Source: Cellvibrionales bacterium UBA2034
GTDB lineage: Bacteria; Pseudomonadota; Gammaproteobacteria; Pseudomonadales; UBA7239
Direction: 5' to 3'
Assembly: GCA_002333095.1 (NCBI GenBank)
Contig: DDBK01000094.1
Span: forward strand, 13,090 to 22,040
Length of the DNA stretch: 8,951 nt
The position numbers and the translations under genes are program-made. Below the pieces are notes generated by a model that searched no databases, was not told the DNA's origin, and worked only from the letters and a program-made list of their open reading frames with translations. Position 1 is the stretch's first letter, and every line of letters starts with the position of its first letter. Positions 1 to 7,027 of the stretch are shown here, in pieces.

Positions 1-118
1 CGTAGCCGAATCCAGCGGGCGCTGGGTAGACCCGATGCAATCACATACCCTTGGAATGCCGGCACCACTGGTTCGCCTTCTCTCACAATTAGCCAGTCAG
101 GCAGATACAGCATGCTAG
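1..118 (+). CDS. mutY: A/G-specific adenine glycosylase MutY, C-terminal fragment
   Basis: This is the 3' end of a gene that enters from the left edge; the frame starts at base 2 and ends at TAG 116-118, giving 38 residues. The tail reads LGMPAPLVRLL, which matches the conserved C-terminal signature of MutY (G-(L/M)-PAPVxxLL), the end of the NUDIX-like domain that recognises 8-oxoguanine. MutY removes adenine mispaired with 8-oxoG in base-excision repair. The catalytic helix-hairpin-helix and [4Fe-4S] regions lie outside the window. The next gene, yggX, starts 31 nt after the stop, and mutY–yggX is a well known gammaproteobacterial pair, which supports the call. The identification rests on a short tail plus context. 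Confidence 0.85.
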   Translation, partial: VAESSGRWVDPMQSHTLGMPAPLVRLLSQLASQADTAC

Positions 119-149
119 AATTTACCTACTGCCCACGGGATGAATATTG

Positions 150-422
150 ATGTCACGAACTGTTTTTTGCCGCAAATACCAGCGTGATATGGAGGGTCTT
201 GATAAACCCCCTTTTCCAGGGCCCAAAGGGATTGAGCTGTTTGACAATATTTCCAAACAGGCATGGCAGGAATGGGTGACACACCAGACTATGCTGATCA
301 ATGAAAAAAAACTGAATATGATGGATCTGACAGCACGCGCCTACCTGACCGAACAGCGGGACAAATTTCTCAGCGGCGCAACTTTTGATCAGGCTGAAGG
401 CTATATTCCACCATCGGTCTAG
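150..422 (+). CDS. yggX: Fe(2+)-trafficking / oxidative damage protection protein YggX
   Basis: A 90-residue cytosolic protein, the usual size for YggX. Family hallmarks are visible: the N-terminal [11 protein letters not shown] with the conserved Cys7, the [11 protein letters not shown] segment, the [21 protein letters not shown] core, and a terminal EGYIPPS. YggX is linked to iron traffic and to protecting Fe-S clusters such as that of MutY from oxidative damage. I chose ATG 150 because it gives the canonical MSRTVF start; a TTG at 147 is in frame but adds only one residue. A weak purine-rich element (GGGA, 137-140) lies about 9 nt upstream. It is probably cotranscribed with mutY. Identity is secure; the exact biochemical mechanism of the family is still debated. 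Confidence 0.96.
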   Translation: MSRTVFCRKYQRDMEGLDKPPFPGPKGIELFDNISKQAWQEWVTHQTMLINEKKLNMMDLTARAYLTEQRDKFLSGATFDQAEGYIPPSV

Positions 423-434
423 GCGGTTTTCTGC

Positions 435-466
435 TTGACTCCCCCTGTACCCAGAGGGTTTAATAC
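435..466 (+). promoter_or_regulatory. Putative sigma70 promoter of the tRNA-Phe gene
   Basis: TTGACT at 435-440 is a near-consensus -35 box. An AT-rich -10 region follows: TTTAAT at 459-464 gives an 18-nt spacer, while TAATAC at 461-466 would need 20 nt. Transcription would begin near 471-475, just upstream of the mature tRNA 5' end at 481. The position between the yggX stop and a tRNA is what one expects for a strong stable-RNA promoter. This is inferred from sequence pattern only. Confidence 0.5.
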
Positions 467-480
467 GCATCCTTCCGAAT

Positions 481-556
481 GGCCAGATAGCTCAGTCGGT
501 AGAGCAAGGGACTGAAAATCCCTGTGTCCACAGTTCGATTCTGTGTCTGGCCACCA
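481..556 (+). tRNA. tRNA-Phe (anticodon GAA)
   Basis: A complete 76-nt cloverleaf can be folded by eye. The acceptor stem is GGCCAGA (481-487) with TCTGGCC (546-552), the discriminator is A553, and the CCA end is encoded (554-556). The D stem is GCTC/GAGC (490-493/502-505). The anticodon stem is AGGGA/TCCCT (507-511/519-523) with loop CTGAAAA, placing anticodon GAA at 514-516. The variable loop is GTGTC (524-528). The T stem is CACAG/CTGTG (529-533/541-545) with loop TTCGATT. All stems are fully paired. GAA decodes UUC and UUU, so the charge is phenylalanine. It has its own likely promoter upstream and an intrinsic terminator about 75 nt downstream. Confidence 0.98.
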
Positions 557-576
557 TTTTTCAACGTTGTGTTTTA

Positions 577-610
577 TTGATTAGCGATAACCTTCGTTAT
601 ACGATTACAA
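577..610. promoter_or_regulatory. Imperfect dyad overlapping a possible argD promoter
   Basis: The core is a perfect inverted repeat, ATAAC (587-591), CTTC, GTTAT (596-600). The outer ends also mirror each other (TTG 577-579, CAA 608-610), while the bases between are poorly matched. A weak promoter-like pair lies inside it: TTGATT (577-582) and TATACG (598-603), with a short 15-nt spacer. If used, a transcript starting near 610 would run through the hairpin at 630-649 before reaching argD, so the dyad could be an operator for argD-argF. I cannot match it to a known ArgR box, and chance is a real alternative in AT-rich sequence. Confidence 0.25.
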
Positions 611-629
611 CTTGGTTTTATTCGACCAT

Positions 630-659
630 CAGGCAGCGCGAGCTGCCTGTTTTTGTTTT
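630..659 (+). terminator. Rho-independent terminator after tRNA-Phe
   Basis: CAGGCAGC (630-637) pairs perfectly with GCTGCCTG (642-649) around a GCGA tetraloop of the GNRA type. The stem is 8 bp and GC-rich. It is followed at once by TTTTTGTTTT (650-659), a classic U-tract. It would end the tRNA-Phe transcript. It also sits only 32 nt before the argD start, so any argD promoter further upstream would have to read through it. Confidence 0.85.
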
Positions 660-691
660 AGCCCCTGTGGCTTTGGTCAGGATGCAGGTTT

Positions 692-1861
692 ATGTCATAC
701 GCTCTGATGAATACGTACGGATCACGCACACTCAGTTTTGCACGGGGCAAAGGCGCCTGGCTGTTTGATACCCACAACAAGGGCTATCTGGACGCTATCA
801 GCGGCATCGCCGTCTGCGGGCTAGGGCACGCTCATCCGGCTGTAGCAGAAACGATAGCCAGACAAGCCGCCACGCTGGTCCACACATCCAACCTGTATAA
901 CATCCCCCAACAGGAGAAACTGGGCGAGACACTGTGCCAGCTGTCGGGTATGGACAAGGTGTTCTTTGGCAATTCAGGCGCCGAAGCCAATGAATGCGCC
1001 ATCAAGCTGGCGCGTTTTTATGGCCACAGCAAGGATATCGAGACCCCCGTTATTATCGTGATGGAAAACTCCTTCCATGGCAGGACACTGGCTACTCTGA
1101 CTGCCACCGGCAACAGGAAAGTACAGGCTGGCTTTGAACCACTTGTACAGGGCTTTGTGCGGGCGCCCTACGGCGATGTGGAAGCTATCAGGACTATCGC
1201 TGCGAATAACCCCAATGTTGTTGCTGTATTGGTTGAACCGATACAAGGCGAAGGCGGGGTCAATATTCCAGCGAGTGACTACCTCAACCTGTTGCGTGAA
1301 ATATGCAGCCAGCATGACTGGCTATTAATGCTCGACGAAGTACAAACAGGCAATGGGCGTACCGGTAAATATTTTGCCTACCAACACAACGGAATTATTC
1401 CGGATGTTGTCACAACAGCCAAAGGCCTGGGCAACGGCTTTCCCATTGGCGCATGCCTGGCAAAGGGAATAGCCGCTGACTTGTTCCAGCCGGGCAACCA
1501 TGGCTCGACCTATGGTGGCAGCCCGCTGGCCTGCGCCACAGCACAAACGGTGGTTGATACATTAGTGCAAGAAAACCTGATTGAACGTGCCGCTGTTCTA
1601 GGGACAAAACTACTGTCTGGTTTCCAGCGTGAACTGGCAGGATGCGAGCAAGTGGCTGCTGTCCGTGGCAAAGGGCTTATGATCGGCATTGAGCTGAAAA
1701 AGGATTGCCCGAATCTCGTGGCTGATGCATCTGCACAGGGTTTACTGATTAACGTCACCGCAGGAAAAGTCATCCGGCTGCTTCCTCCGCTGGTGCTGTC
1801 TGATGCCGATGCTGAGCTGCTAGTCAGCTCGCTGTGCAAACTGATTCGCCAGACTGCTTGA
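692..1861 (+). CDS. argD: Acetylornithine aminotransferase (PLP, class III)
   Basis: A 389-residue fold-type I, PLP-dependent class III aminotransferase, which converts N-acetylglutamate semialdehyde to N-acetylornithine in cytosolic arginine biosynthesis. It may also serve as succinyldiaminopimelate transaminase in lysine synthesis, as many ArgD proteins do. Visible signatures are NSGAEAN (94-100, phosphate/cofactor region), SFHGRTLA (127-134), [11 protein letters not shown] (215-225, Asp215 for the PLP pyridine nitrogen), TTAKGLGNG with the Schiff-base Lys244, and [10 protein letters not shown] (271-280). The start at 692 gives [10 protein letters not shown], matching the family N-terminus, and has AGGA (679-682) about 9 nt upstream; ATG 707 (Met6) is a less likely alternative. 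argF follows after 13 nt, so the two form an operon and support the biosynthetic role over other ornithine or GABA transaminases. Confidence 0.95.
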   Translation: MSYALMNTYGSRTLSFARGKGAWLFDTHNKGYLDAISGIAVCGLGHAHPAVAETIARQAATLVHTSNLYNIPQQEKLGETLCQLSGMDKVFFGNSGAEANECAIKLARFYGHSKDIETPVIIVMENSFHGRTLATLTATGNRKVQAGFEPLVQGFVRAPYGDVEAIRTIAANNPNVVAVLVEPIQGEGGVNIPASDYLNLLREICSQHDWLLMLDEVQTGNGRTGKYFAYQHNGIIPDVVTTAKGLGNGFPIGACLAKGIAADLFQPGNHGSTYGGSPLACATAQTVVDTLVQENLIERAAVLGTKLLSGFQRELAGCEQVAAVRGKGLMIGIELKKDCPNLVADASAQGLLINVTAGKVIRLLPPLVLSDADAELLVSSLCKLIRQTA

Positions 1862-1874
1862 GAAGAACAGGGCT

Positions 1875-2789
1875 ATGACTATTCGCCATTTTCTGACTTT
1901 ACTGGATTTTTCACCCGCTGAACTGCAGGCTGTTATCACGCGATCGATTGCAATGAAAGCAGAGCACTACGCTGGCAATGATTCGCAGATTTTCCACAAC
2001 AAAGTGCTGGGAATGATTTTTGAAAAATCATCCACAAGAACCCGTGTATCTTTTGAGGCCGGCATGGCACAGCTGGGCGGCCATGCGTTATTTCTTTCAC
2101 CACGCGATACGCAACTGGGTCGCGGCGAACCTGTTGAAGACTCTGCACGCGTCTTGTCCCGCATGGTTGACATCATCATGATCCGCACTTTTGCACATGA
2201 TCTTGTTGAGCGTTTTGCACAATACTCTCGCGTACCCGTCATCAATGCACTGACTGACGATTTTCATCCCTGTCAGGTACTCGCCGACATCCAGACATAC
2301 ATGGAAAATCGCGGCACGATTGCAGGTAAGACCGTAGCCTGGATTGGTGACGGCAATAACATGTGCCAAACCTGGATACATGCTGCCGCACAATTTGGAT
2401 TTACATTACGCATTGCATGCCCTGCAGGGTTTGAACCTTCAGCTGAACTGCTGGAACGCTACAAAGCACACATCGAGATTGGAAACGACATCCATGTTGC
2501 TGTAAAAAATGCCGATCTGGTTACGACTGATGTGTGGGCATCCATGGGGCAAGAGGACGAGCAACGGGAACGCTTACACCGCTTTCAGGGATATCAGGTA
2601 AATCCGCCACTCATGGATACGGCAAAACCGGATGCACTGTTCATGCATTGCTTGCCTGCACATCGCGGAGAAGAAGTGAGCCACGACATGCTCGACGATC
2701 CGCGCTCTGTGGTGTGGGATGAAGCAGAAAACCGGTTGCATGTGCAAAAAGCACTAATGGCAATACTGCTGGAAAACAATAAACGCTAG
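1875..2789 (+). CDS. argF: Ornithine carbamoyltransferase (anabolic type)
   Basis: A 304-residue enzyme that joins carbamoyl phosphate and ornithine to make citrulline in the cytosol. The carbamoyl-phosphate site STRTR is at 53-57, followed by the conserved [14 protein letters not shown] stretch (73-86) and RTFAH (104-108). HPCQ is at 131-134. In the ornithine half, [10 protein letters not shown] starts at 155, DVWASMGQE is at 219-227, and [11 protein letters not shown] (258-268) carries the catalytic Cys259. Length and motifs are complete. It closely resembles Pseudomonas-type anabolic ArgF. Purine-rich AGAAGA (1861-1866) and AGGG (1869-1872) precede ATG 1875. No argG follows; instead an opposite-strand gene ends here, and the two stop codons overlap within CTAG (2786-2789), leaving no room for a separate terminator. 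Confidence 0.97.
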   Translation: MTIRHFLTLLDFSPAELQAVITRSIAMKAEHYAGNDSQIFHNKVLGMIFEKSSTRTRVSFEAGMAQLGGHALFLSPRDTQLGRGEPVEDSARVLSRMVDIIMIRTFAHDLVERFAQYSRVPVINALTDDFHPCQVLADIQTYMENRGTIAGKTVAWIGDGNNMCQTWIHAAAQFGFTLRIACPAGFEPSAELLERYKAHIEIGNDIHVAVKNADLVTTDVWASMGQEDEQRERLHRFQGYQVNPPLMDTAKPDALFMHCLPAHRGEEVSHDMLDDPRSVVWDEAENRLHVQKALMAILLENNKR

Positions 2790-3385
2790 CCTACTGCTAT
2801 ATCAATATCTTGCAGGATCCCCCGATCTACCACAGACACATACGTGATCGACTGTGTATTATCCCGAAGCACAGCACGTGCACCAGTATCGCCATTTAAT
2901 GCGGCAAGCTCCTCAAAAAACTGGCGCGCAAACAACACTGGATGCCCCTGCTTTTCCTGCCCATCGCTATCGACACAAACCGGCACAACAATCTTGCCTG
3001 CACCAAAATTGTCGACCACAGCTTGCGCTGTCTGCGATTGTACATAGGGCATATCTGCCAGCATGACCAGTACGCCATCCGAATTTCCAGACAAAGTCCT
3101 CGTGGCGTATGCAATATTGCTACCTATACCGGCTTCAGGATACTCGAGCAATAACGGGCGAATACGGCAATCGGCCAAAAACCCACCCAGAAGCCGTGGC
3201 AAAGCATCACAATCATTCTGTTTCATAACCACTATTACAGAATTAACGGTATCAACAATTGCAGAGATTGCCTGTTGCAGCATTGGCCTTCCGTTAATTT
3301 CATAAAGACGTTTATCGCTACCGAAACGCGAAGAGCTCCCTGCCGCAAGAAGAACAGCGTCAATTTGAAATGCCTGTTTGCTCAC
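2786..3385 (-). CDS. MobA/MocA-like nucleotidyltransferase, probable molybdenum cofactor cytidylyltransferase
   Basis: A 199-residue Rossmann-type NTP transferase. The nucleotide-binding loop is [14 protein letters not shown] (12-25); other landmarks are LADMP (109-113, metal-binding Asp), QGHPVLF (146-152), GDTGAR (165-170) and a terminal DIDI (193-196). GHP and the AAGxSSR loop favour the MocA branch, which makes molybdopterin cytosine dinucleotide, over GTP-using MobA; this is inference and base specificity is not proven. MCD is the cofactor of IorAB-type hydroxylases, so it fits its neighbours. The start is GTG (3385-3383), overlapping the upstream xdhC-like stop by 4 nt, with GGAAAG (3396-3391) 5 nt before it. 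It is the last gene of the five-gene operon, and its TAG stop overlaps the convergent argF stop. Confidence 0.85.
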   Translation of the reverse strand: MSKQAFQIDAVLLAAGSSSRFGSDKRLYEINGRPMLQQAISAIVDTVNSVIVVMKQNDCDALPRLLGGFLADCRIRPLLLEYPEAGIGSNIAYATRTLSGNSDGVLVMLADMPYVQSQTAQAVVDNFGAGKIVVPVCVDSDGQEKQGHPVLFARQFFEELAALNGDTGARAVLRDNTQSITYVSVVDRGILQDIDIAVG

Positions 3386-4353
3386 AACGACTTTCCACTA
3401 CGCACTGCTGTCAATTGCGCCATCACAGAAACAGCAATCTCCATCGGGGTTTTACTGCCAGTATCAAGGCCGATTGGCGCGTGCAAACGCTTTAGCTGTG
3501 AAGGTGTAACATCAAGCAATTCCAAACGGGCACGACGATTGCTGGATGTGCGCAGCGAACCCATAGCGCCGATATAAAATGCTTTCGTATTAAATGCTTC
3601 CATCAATGCCATATCGTCAATGCGTGGATCATGCGTCAATGCGAGAATAGCGCACTGTGCATCATCACTGTATTCACGCACAGCGTCATCTGGCAGCAGT
3701 GCAAGAATCTCAATGCCTGCAATATCCCAACGGGCTCGCGCATCGGCACGTGGATCACATACCAGCACTTCGTAATCCAGCAGCAAAGCCAATTGCGCCA
3801 CAGCGCGTGACACTTCACTGATACCTATCAATAAAAGACGGTACTGCGGCCCCAACGCATGACTGATTGCACATATTTTTTTATTGCCATCCTCTACAAC
3901 AAACAAGTCAGGGCTGTCAGGCTCCGGGGCAGAAACCAGTAATTTTTCTTCGATGAAATCCCGGTGTAGAACAACACGGCGTCGCCGAGCTAATGCATCG
4001 ATAATTAATATGATGGCATCATCCAGCTTCATAGATGGGTTCAGTCGCTCTATAACTACATCCAGAATGCCTCCGCAGGGCAAGCGGAAACGCTCTGAAT
4101 CTTCAGCTTTCTCGCCATAACGAATCCGGGAAACAGGCGAAGAAAACTCGCCTTTCACTATTCGTGCGATCAAGTCTTCCTCAACACAGCCACCTGATAA
4201 TGAACCGATGAATTCACCGCGGGCATTACAGGCCAGGAGTGATCCGCGCGGGCGCGGCGAAGAACCCCAGGTTTCCAGTACGGTGCATAGCCACACCGAT
4301 TCCGGTTGCTGAAGCCAGCACTGGATGGTCTTGAAAATATCGAGATCACGCAT
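3382..4353 (-). CDS. XdhC/CoxI-family molybdenum enzyme maturation factor
   Basis: A 323-residue cytosolic protein with both expected domains. The N-terminal XdhC/CoxI domain shows TWGSSPRPRGSLL (28-40), GSLSGGCVE (50-58) and LPCGGILDVVIE (91-102). The C-terminal Rossmann-like XdhC domain spans about 170-320, with LLLIG…VCDPR (173-202), YIGAMGS (260-266) and PIGLDTGSKTPMEIAVSV (293-310). XdhC proteins bind the mature Mo cofactor, promote its sulfuration and insert it into xanthine dehydrogenase-family enzymes; E. coli PaoD plays this role for a periplasmic aldehyde oxidase. ATG at 4353-4351 overlaps the large-subunit stop by 8 nt, and no clear Shine-Dalgarno is visible, so translational coupling is likely. 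Oddity: the glycine loop reads GISEVS, lacking the second glycine of a canonical GxGxxG. Confidence 0.93.
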   Translation of the reverse strand: MRDLDIFKTIQCWLQQPESVWLCTVLETWGSSPRPRGSLLACNARGEFIGSLSGGCVEEDLIARIVKGEFSSPVSRIRYGEKAEDSERFRLPCGGILDVVIERLNPSMKLDDAIILIIDALARRRRVVLHRDFIEEKLLVSAPEPDSPDLFVVEDGNKKICAISHALGPQYRLLLIGISEVSRAVAQLALLLDYEVLVCDPRADARARWDIAGIEILALLPDDAVREYSDDAQCAILALTHDPRIDDMALMEAFNTKAFYIGAMGSLRTSSNRRARLELLDVTPSQLKRLHAPIGLDTGSKTPMEIAVSVMAQLTAVRSGKSL

Positions 4354-6559
4354 CCAGTTTTAACGGAAGGTTGCGCAAGCGTTTGCCTGTTGCTGCAAAT
4401 AATGCGTTTGCTACTGCTGGCGCTACGGGTGGCACTGCTACCTCACCAATACCACCGGGCTTGTCAGTGCTGGGCACGATATATGCCGCTATTTCAGGAG
4501 ACTCACCAATGCGCAGCACCGGCAAATCGTGAAAATTACTTTGTGCACATGCGCCATCATATATATCGACACCGTTTTTTATCACGGCAGTCAATCCATA
4601 AATTGCACCACCTTCCATCTGTGCAATCACCTGGTCAGGATTGATCACCAAACCGCAATCCACAGCGATCACAAGGCGCTTGACGACATACTGGTTACCG
4701 CTGACTCGAACATCGGCAACAATTGCCACGACCGATCCAAAAGATTCATGCACTGCCACACCGCGGCCAAAACCGGCTATACGCGGCATCACGTTCCAGT
4801 TAGATTTTTCTACAGCAAGATTCAGTGCTGCCAGATGGCGCGGGCTGTCTTTCAAGTATTCACGACGAAATTCAACAGGATCTTTTTTAACAGCATGCGC
4901 CAGCTCATCAAAAAAACCTTCAACAGCAAACGCATTAAATGAGTGGCTGACTGAACGCCAGAATCCCGTAGGAATTCCCGCATCATAATGCACCATACCA
5001 ACTTTTCTATTAGGCACTGCATAGGGAATTTTTGTGCCTTCGCCCATAGAAATATCGTAGGGAGGGACAAAATCAGCTACGCCCTTGCCAATACCGCGCG
5101 CAATGCTGGTGGGCACCCAGGATGGCAACATGGCATGCATCAGGTCAACACCAAAACCTTGCAACACACTGGTACTGACAAAATCATGGTGCCAACCGGT
5201 AACGCTACCCCCGTTATCTACTGCCGCACGCATTTTATGATACGCCGTGGGGCGATAGTAATCGTGCCGCATATCATCCTCACGCGACCACATCAACTTC
5301 ACCGGCACGCCGGGTTGCTGCAGTGCGACAGCTGCGGCTTCACCAGCAAAATCAACGTAACCACGGCGACCAAAACCACCACCCAGAAAAGTACTTTCAA
5401 CAACAATATTTTCCTGCGGCACACCCGTAAAATGTGATGCCACTGCGCGGGCAATATCTGCTGTTTGTGTTGGCGCCCACAATGTTAACAAGCCATCCAC
5501 AAATAACCCTGTGCAGTTCTGTGGCTCCATGGGACTATGGTGGAAAAATGGAACGGTATATTCCGCTTCCACCAGACTGGTTGCACCTGCGAACGCAGGC
5601 GCGACATCGCCTTCATTCTGCACAGAGAACGGTTTTTCTGTACTGGCCAGCGCGTTCTTCTGGCCTTGCATGATGGCTGCAGTATCAAGCCCGGCCAGCG
5701 GCCCCTTGTTCCATTCAACCTGCAGCTGGTTCGCCGCCTTGCGCGCTTGCCAATAGCCATCAGCAACAATCGCCACGCCACTATGGATAGCAAATACGTT
5801 ACGGACTCCGCTTATGCCAGCAATTGAATTTTTATCAAATGATATCAACCCGCCCCCGAAATGTGGACAGCGCACTACTACTGCCACTTTCATACCAGGC
5901 ATCACGACATCAACACCAAATTGCGTCTTGCCTTGCACCTTGTCTGCACTGTCAAAACGCTGGAGCGACTTTCCAATCCAGCGATAGTTATCCGGTTTTT
6001 TTAACTGGATATTATCCGGCTGCACTTGCTGCGAAGCTTGTGCAGCCAGCTCCCCGTAGCCGCTGCGTTGCTGGCCATCCGGATGGATAACAACACCGTC
6101 ATCGGTTTTACATTGCGATGCATCAACCTGCCATTGTTGCGCCGCAGCTGCCATCAACATTGCCCTTGCTGTAGCGCCGGCCTCACGCAATGGATCCCAA
6201 CCAGTCATCACCGATGTGCTGCCACCTGTTATCTGTACGCCCATCTGCGGATTCTTGAATGCAGAATGCGCACCGGCAAATTCAATGGTCATTCTGGAGG
6301 GATCATAATCGAGCTCTTCACCGATAATGGCAGACAAGGATGTCATCACCCCCTGACCCATTTCTGCTTTGTCGAGCTGAAAGATCACCTCGCCTTGAGG
6401 CGTTATCTGCAACCAGGCATTAGGTTGGAAACTACCGGCGCGTAGATGCGGAACTGGCACGGCATCACGCAAGGAAAATCCCAGCAACAAACCACCACCC
6501 ACCACGCCAGAACCGATCAGGAATTTTCTGCGTGATAACTTCAGTGAAGATGGCTTCAT
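4346..6559 (-). CDS. Molybdopterin-binding large subunit of a xanthine dehydrogenase-family hydroxylase (IorB-like), Tat-exported
   Basis: A 737-residue catalytic subunit resembling isoquinoline 1-oxidoreductase beta. The N-terminus holds a twin-arginine signal (SRRKFL, 9-14) and a hydrophobic stretch (about 14-29), so the holoenzyme probably works in the periplasm. Mo-cofactor motifs include EMGQGVMT (66-73), MEPQNCT (344-350), GGGFGRRG (393-400), the region around GFWRSVSHSFNAF (532-544), and PGGIGEVAVPP (701-711), whose Glu706 matches the catalytic base of the family. Members hydroxylate N-heterocycles or oxidise aldehydes using water; the substrate here cannot be read from sequence. ATG 6559 overlaps the small-subunit stop as ATGA, preceded by a G-rich GGGGGTGG. 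Its partners are the [2Fe-2S] subunit upstream and the xdhC-like and mocA-like genes downstream. The length is normal for IorB, and no break is seen. Confidence 0.93.
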   Translation of the reverse strand: MKPSSLKLSRRKFLIGSGVVGGGLLLGFSLRDAVPVPHLRAGSFQPNAWLQITPQGEVIFQLDKAEMGQGVMTSLSAIIGEELDYDPSRMTIEFAGAHSAFKNPQMGVQITGGSTSVMTGWDPLREAGATARAMLMAAAAQQWQVDASQCKTDDGVVIHPDGQQRSGYGELAAQASQQVQPDNIQLKKPDNYRWIGKSLQRFDSADKVQGKTQFGVDVVMPGMKVAVVVRCPHFGGGLISFDKNSIAGISGVRNVFAIHSGVAIVADGYWQARKAANQLQVEWNKGPLAGLDTAAIMQGQKNALASTEKPFSVQNEGDVAPAFAGATSLVEAEYTVPFFHHSPMEPQNCTGLFVDGLLTLWAPTQTADIARAVASHFTGVPQENIVVESTFLGGGFGRRGYVDFAGEAAAVALQQPGVPVKLMWSREDDMRHDYYRPTAYHKMRAAVDNGGSVTGWHHDFVSTSVLQGFGVDLMHAMLPSWVPTSIARGIGKGVADFVPPYDISMGEGTKIPYAVPNRKVGMVHYDAGIPTGFWRSVSHSFNAFAVEGFFDELAHAVKKDPVEFRREYLKDSPRHLAALNLAVEKSNWNVMPRIAGFGRGVAVHESFGSVVAIVADVRVSGNQYVVKRLVIAVDCGLVINPDQVIAQMEGGAIYGLTAVIKNGVDIYDGACAQSNFHDLPVLRIGESPEIAAYIVPSTDKPGGIGEVAVPPVAPAVANALFAATGKRLRNLPLKLDA

Positions 6560-7026
6560 ACACCACCCCCATTAGTCTGCTGCAATGTTTTTGCTGCCAC
6601 CTTGATCGCTTTTACGATGCGTGGATACGTGCCACAACGGCAGATATTGCCTGCCATGGCATTGAGAATATCTTCATCACCCGGATTGCCATTCTGCTGC
6701 AGCAACCCCACTGCCGACATAATCTGCCCGGGCTGACAATAACCACACTGCGAAACGTTTTCAGACAGCCATGCACGCTGAACGGCGTGCTCACCCTGCA
6801 AACCTTCAATAGTCGTAATCCGTTGTCCTGCAATACTGGAAACAGGCAGCACACAACTGCGTGTAGCGTTACCGTTTACCAGCACCGTACAAGCACCGCA
6901 CAAGCCCTGGCCACAGCCAAATTTCGTGCCTGTTTTTTGCAAATTTTCACGCAGCGCCCACAACAACGGGGTATCTGGTTCAACATCTACTGCTACAGCC
7001 TGGTCATTCAGAAAAAATTCAATCAT
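6556..7026 (-). CDS. [2Fe-2S] small subunit of a xanthine dehydrogenase-family hydroxylase (IorA-like)
   Basis: A 156-residue ferredoxin-type subunit carrying two [2Fe-2S] clusters. The N-terminal plant-type cluster uses Cys38, Cys43 and Cys46 (FGCGQGLCGACTVLVNG) plus Cys58. The C-terminal all-helical domain has Cys94 and Cys97 (QCGYCQPGQ), then Cys129 and Cys131 (NICRCGTYPRIVKAI). It passes electrons from the Mo site of the large subunit to an external acceptor. It has no signal peptide, so it is presumably exported folded with its Tat-tagged partner. I chose ATG 7026 because MIEFFLN matches the family start and it lies 1 nt after the receptor gene's TGA, with a GAGTGG element upstream. A GTG at 7047 would add seven residues and overlap the receptor gene. 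Confidence 0.94.
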   Translation of the reverse strand: MIEFFLNDQAVAVDVEPDTPLLWALRENLQKTGTKFGCGQGLCGACTVLVNGNATRSCVLPVSSIAGQRITTIEGLQGEHAVQRAWLSENVSQCGYCQPGQIMSAVGLLQQNGNPGDEDILNAMAGNICRCGTYPRIVKAIKVAAKTLQQTNGGGV

Positions 7027-7027
7027 G

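Noticed and set aside
441..457. C-rich and G-rich patches after yggX as a terminator hairpin
   Set aside because: Pairing of the CCCC and GGG runs is short and irregular, with no T-run after it; the segment is better explained as the spacer of the tRNA promoter.
153..470. Minus-strand open frame of 105 codons
   Set aside because: It lies opposite yggX, which has full family motifs, and its translation resembles no protein family I know.
481..556. tRNA-Phe as an attachment site for an integrated element
   Set aside because: I found no repeat of the tRNA 3' end downstream and no integrase; the following genes are core arginine genes.
2736..2747. Inverted repeat TTGCA-TG-TGCAA near the end of argF
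   Set aside because: The stem is only 5 bp with a 2-nt loop, lies inside codons and has no suitable T-tract, so it is not a credible terminator.
4988..5437. Plus-strand open frame of 149 codons
   Set aside because: It is antisense to the Mo-binding subunit, whose conserved motifs fix the real frame.
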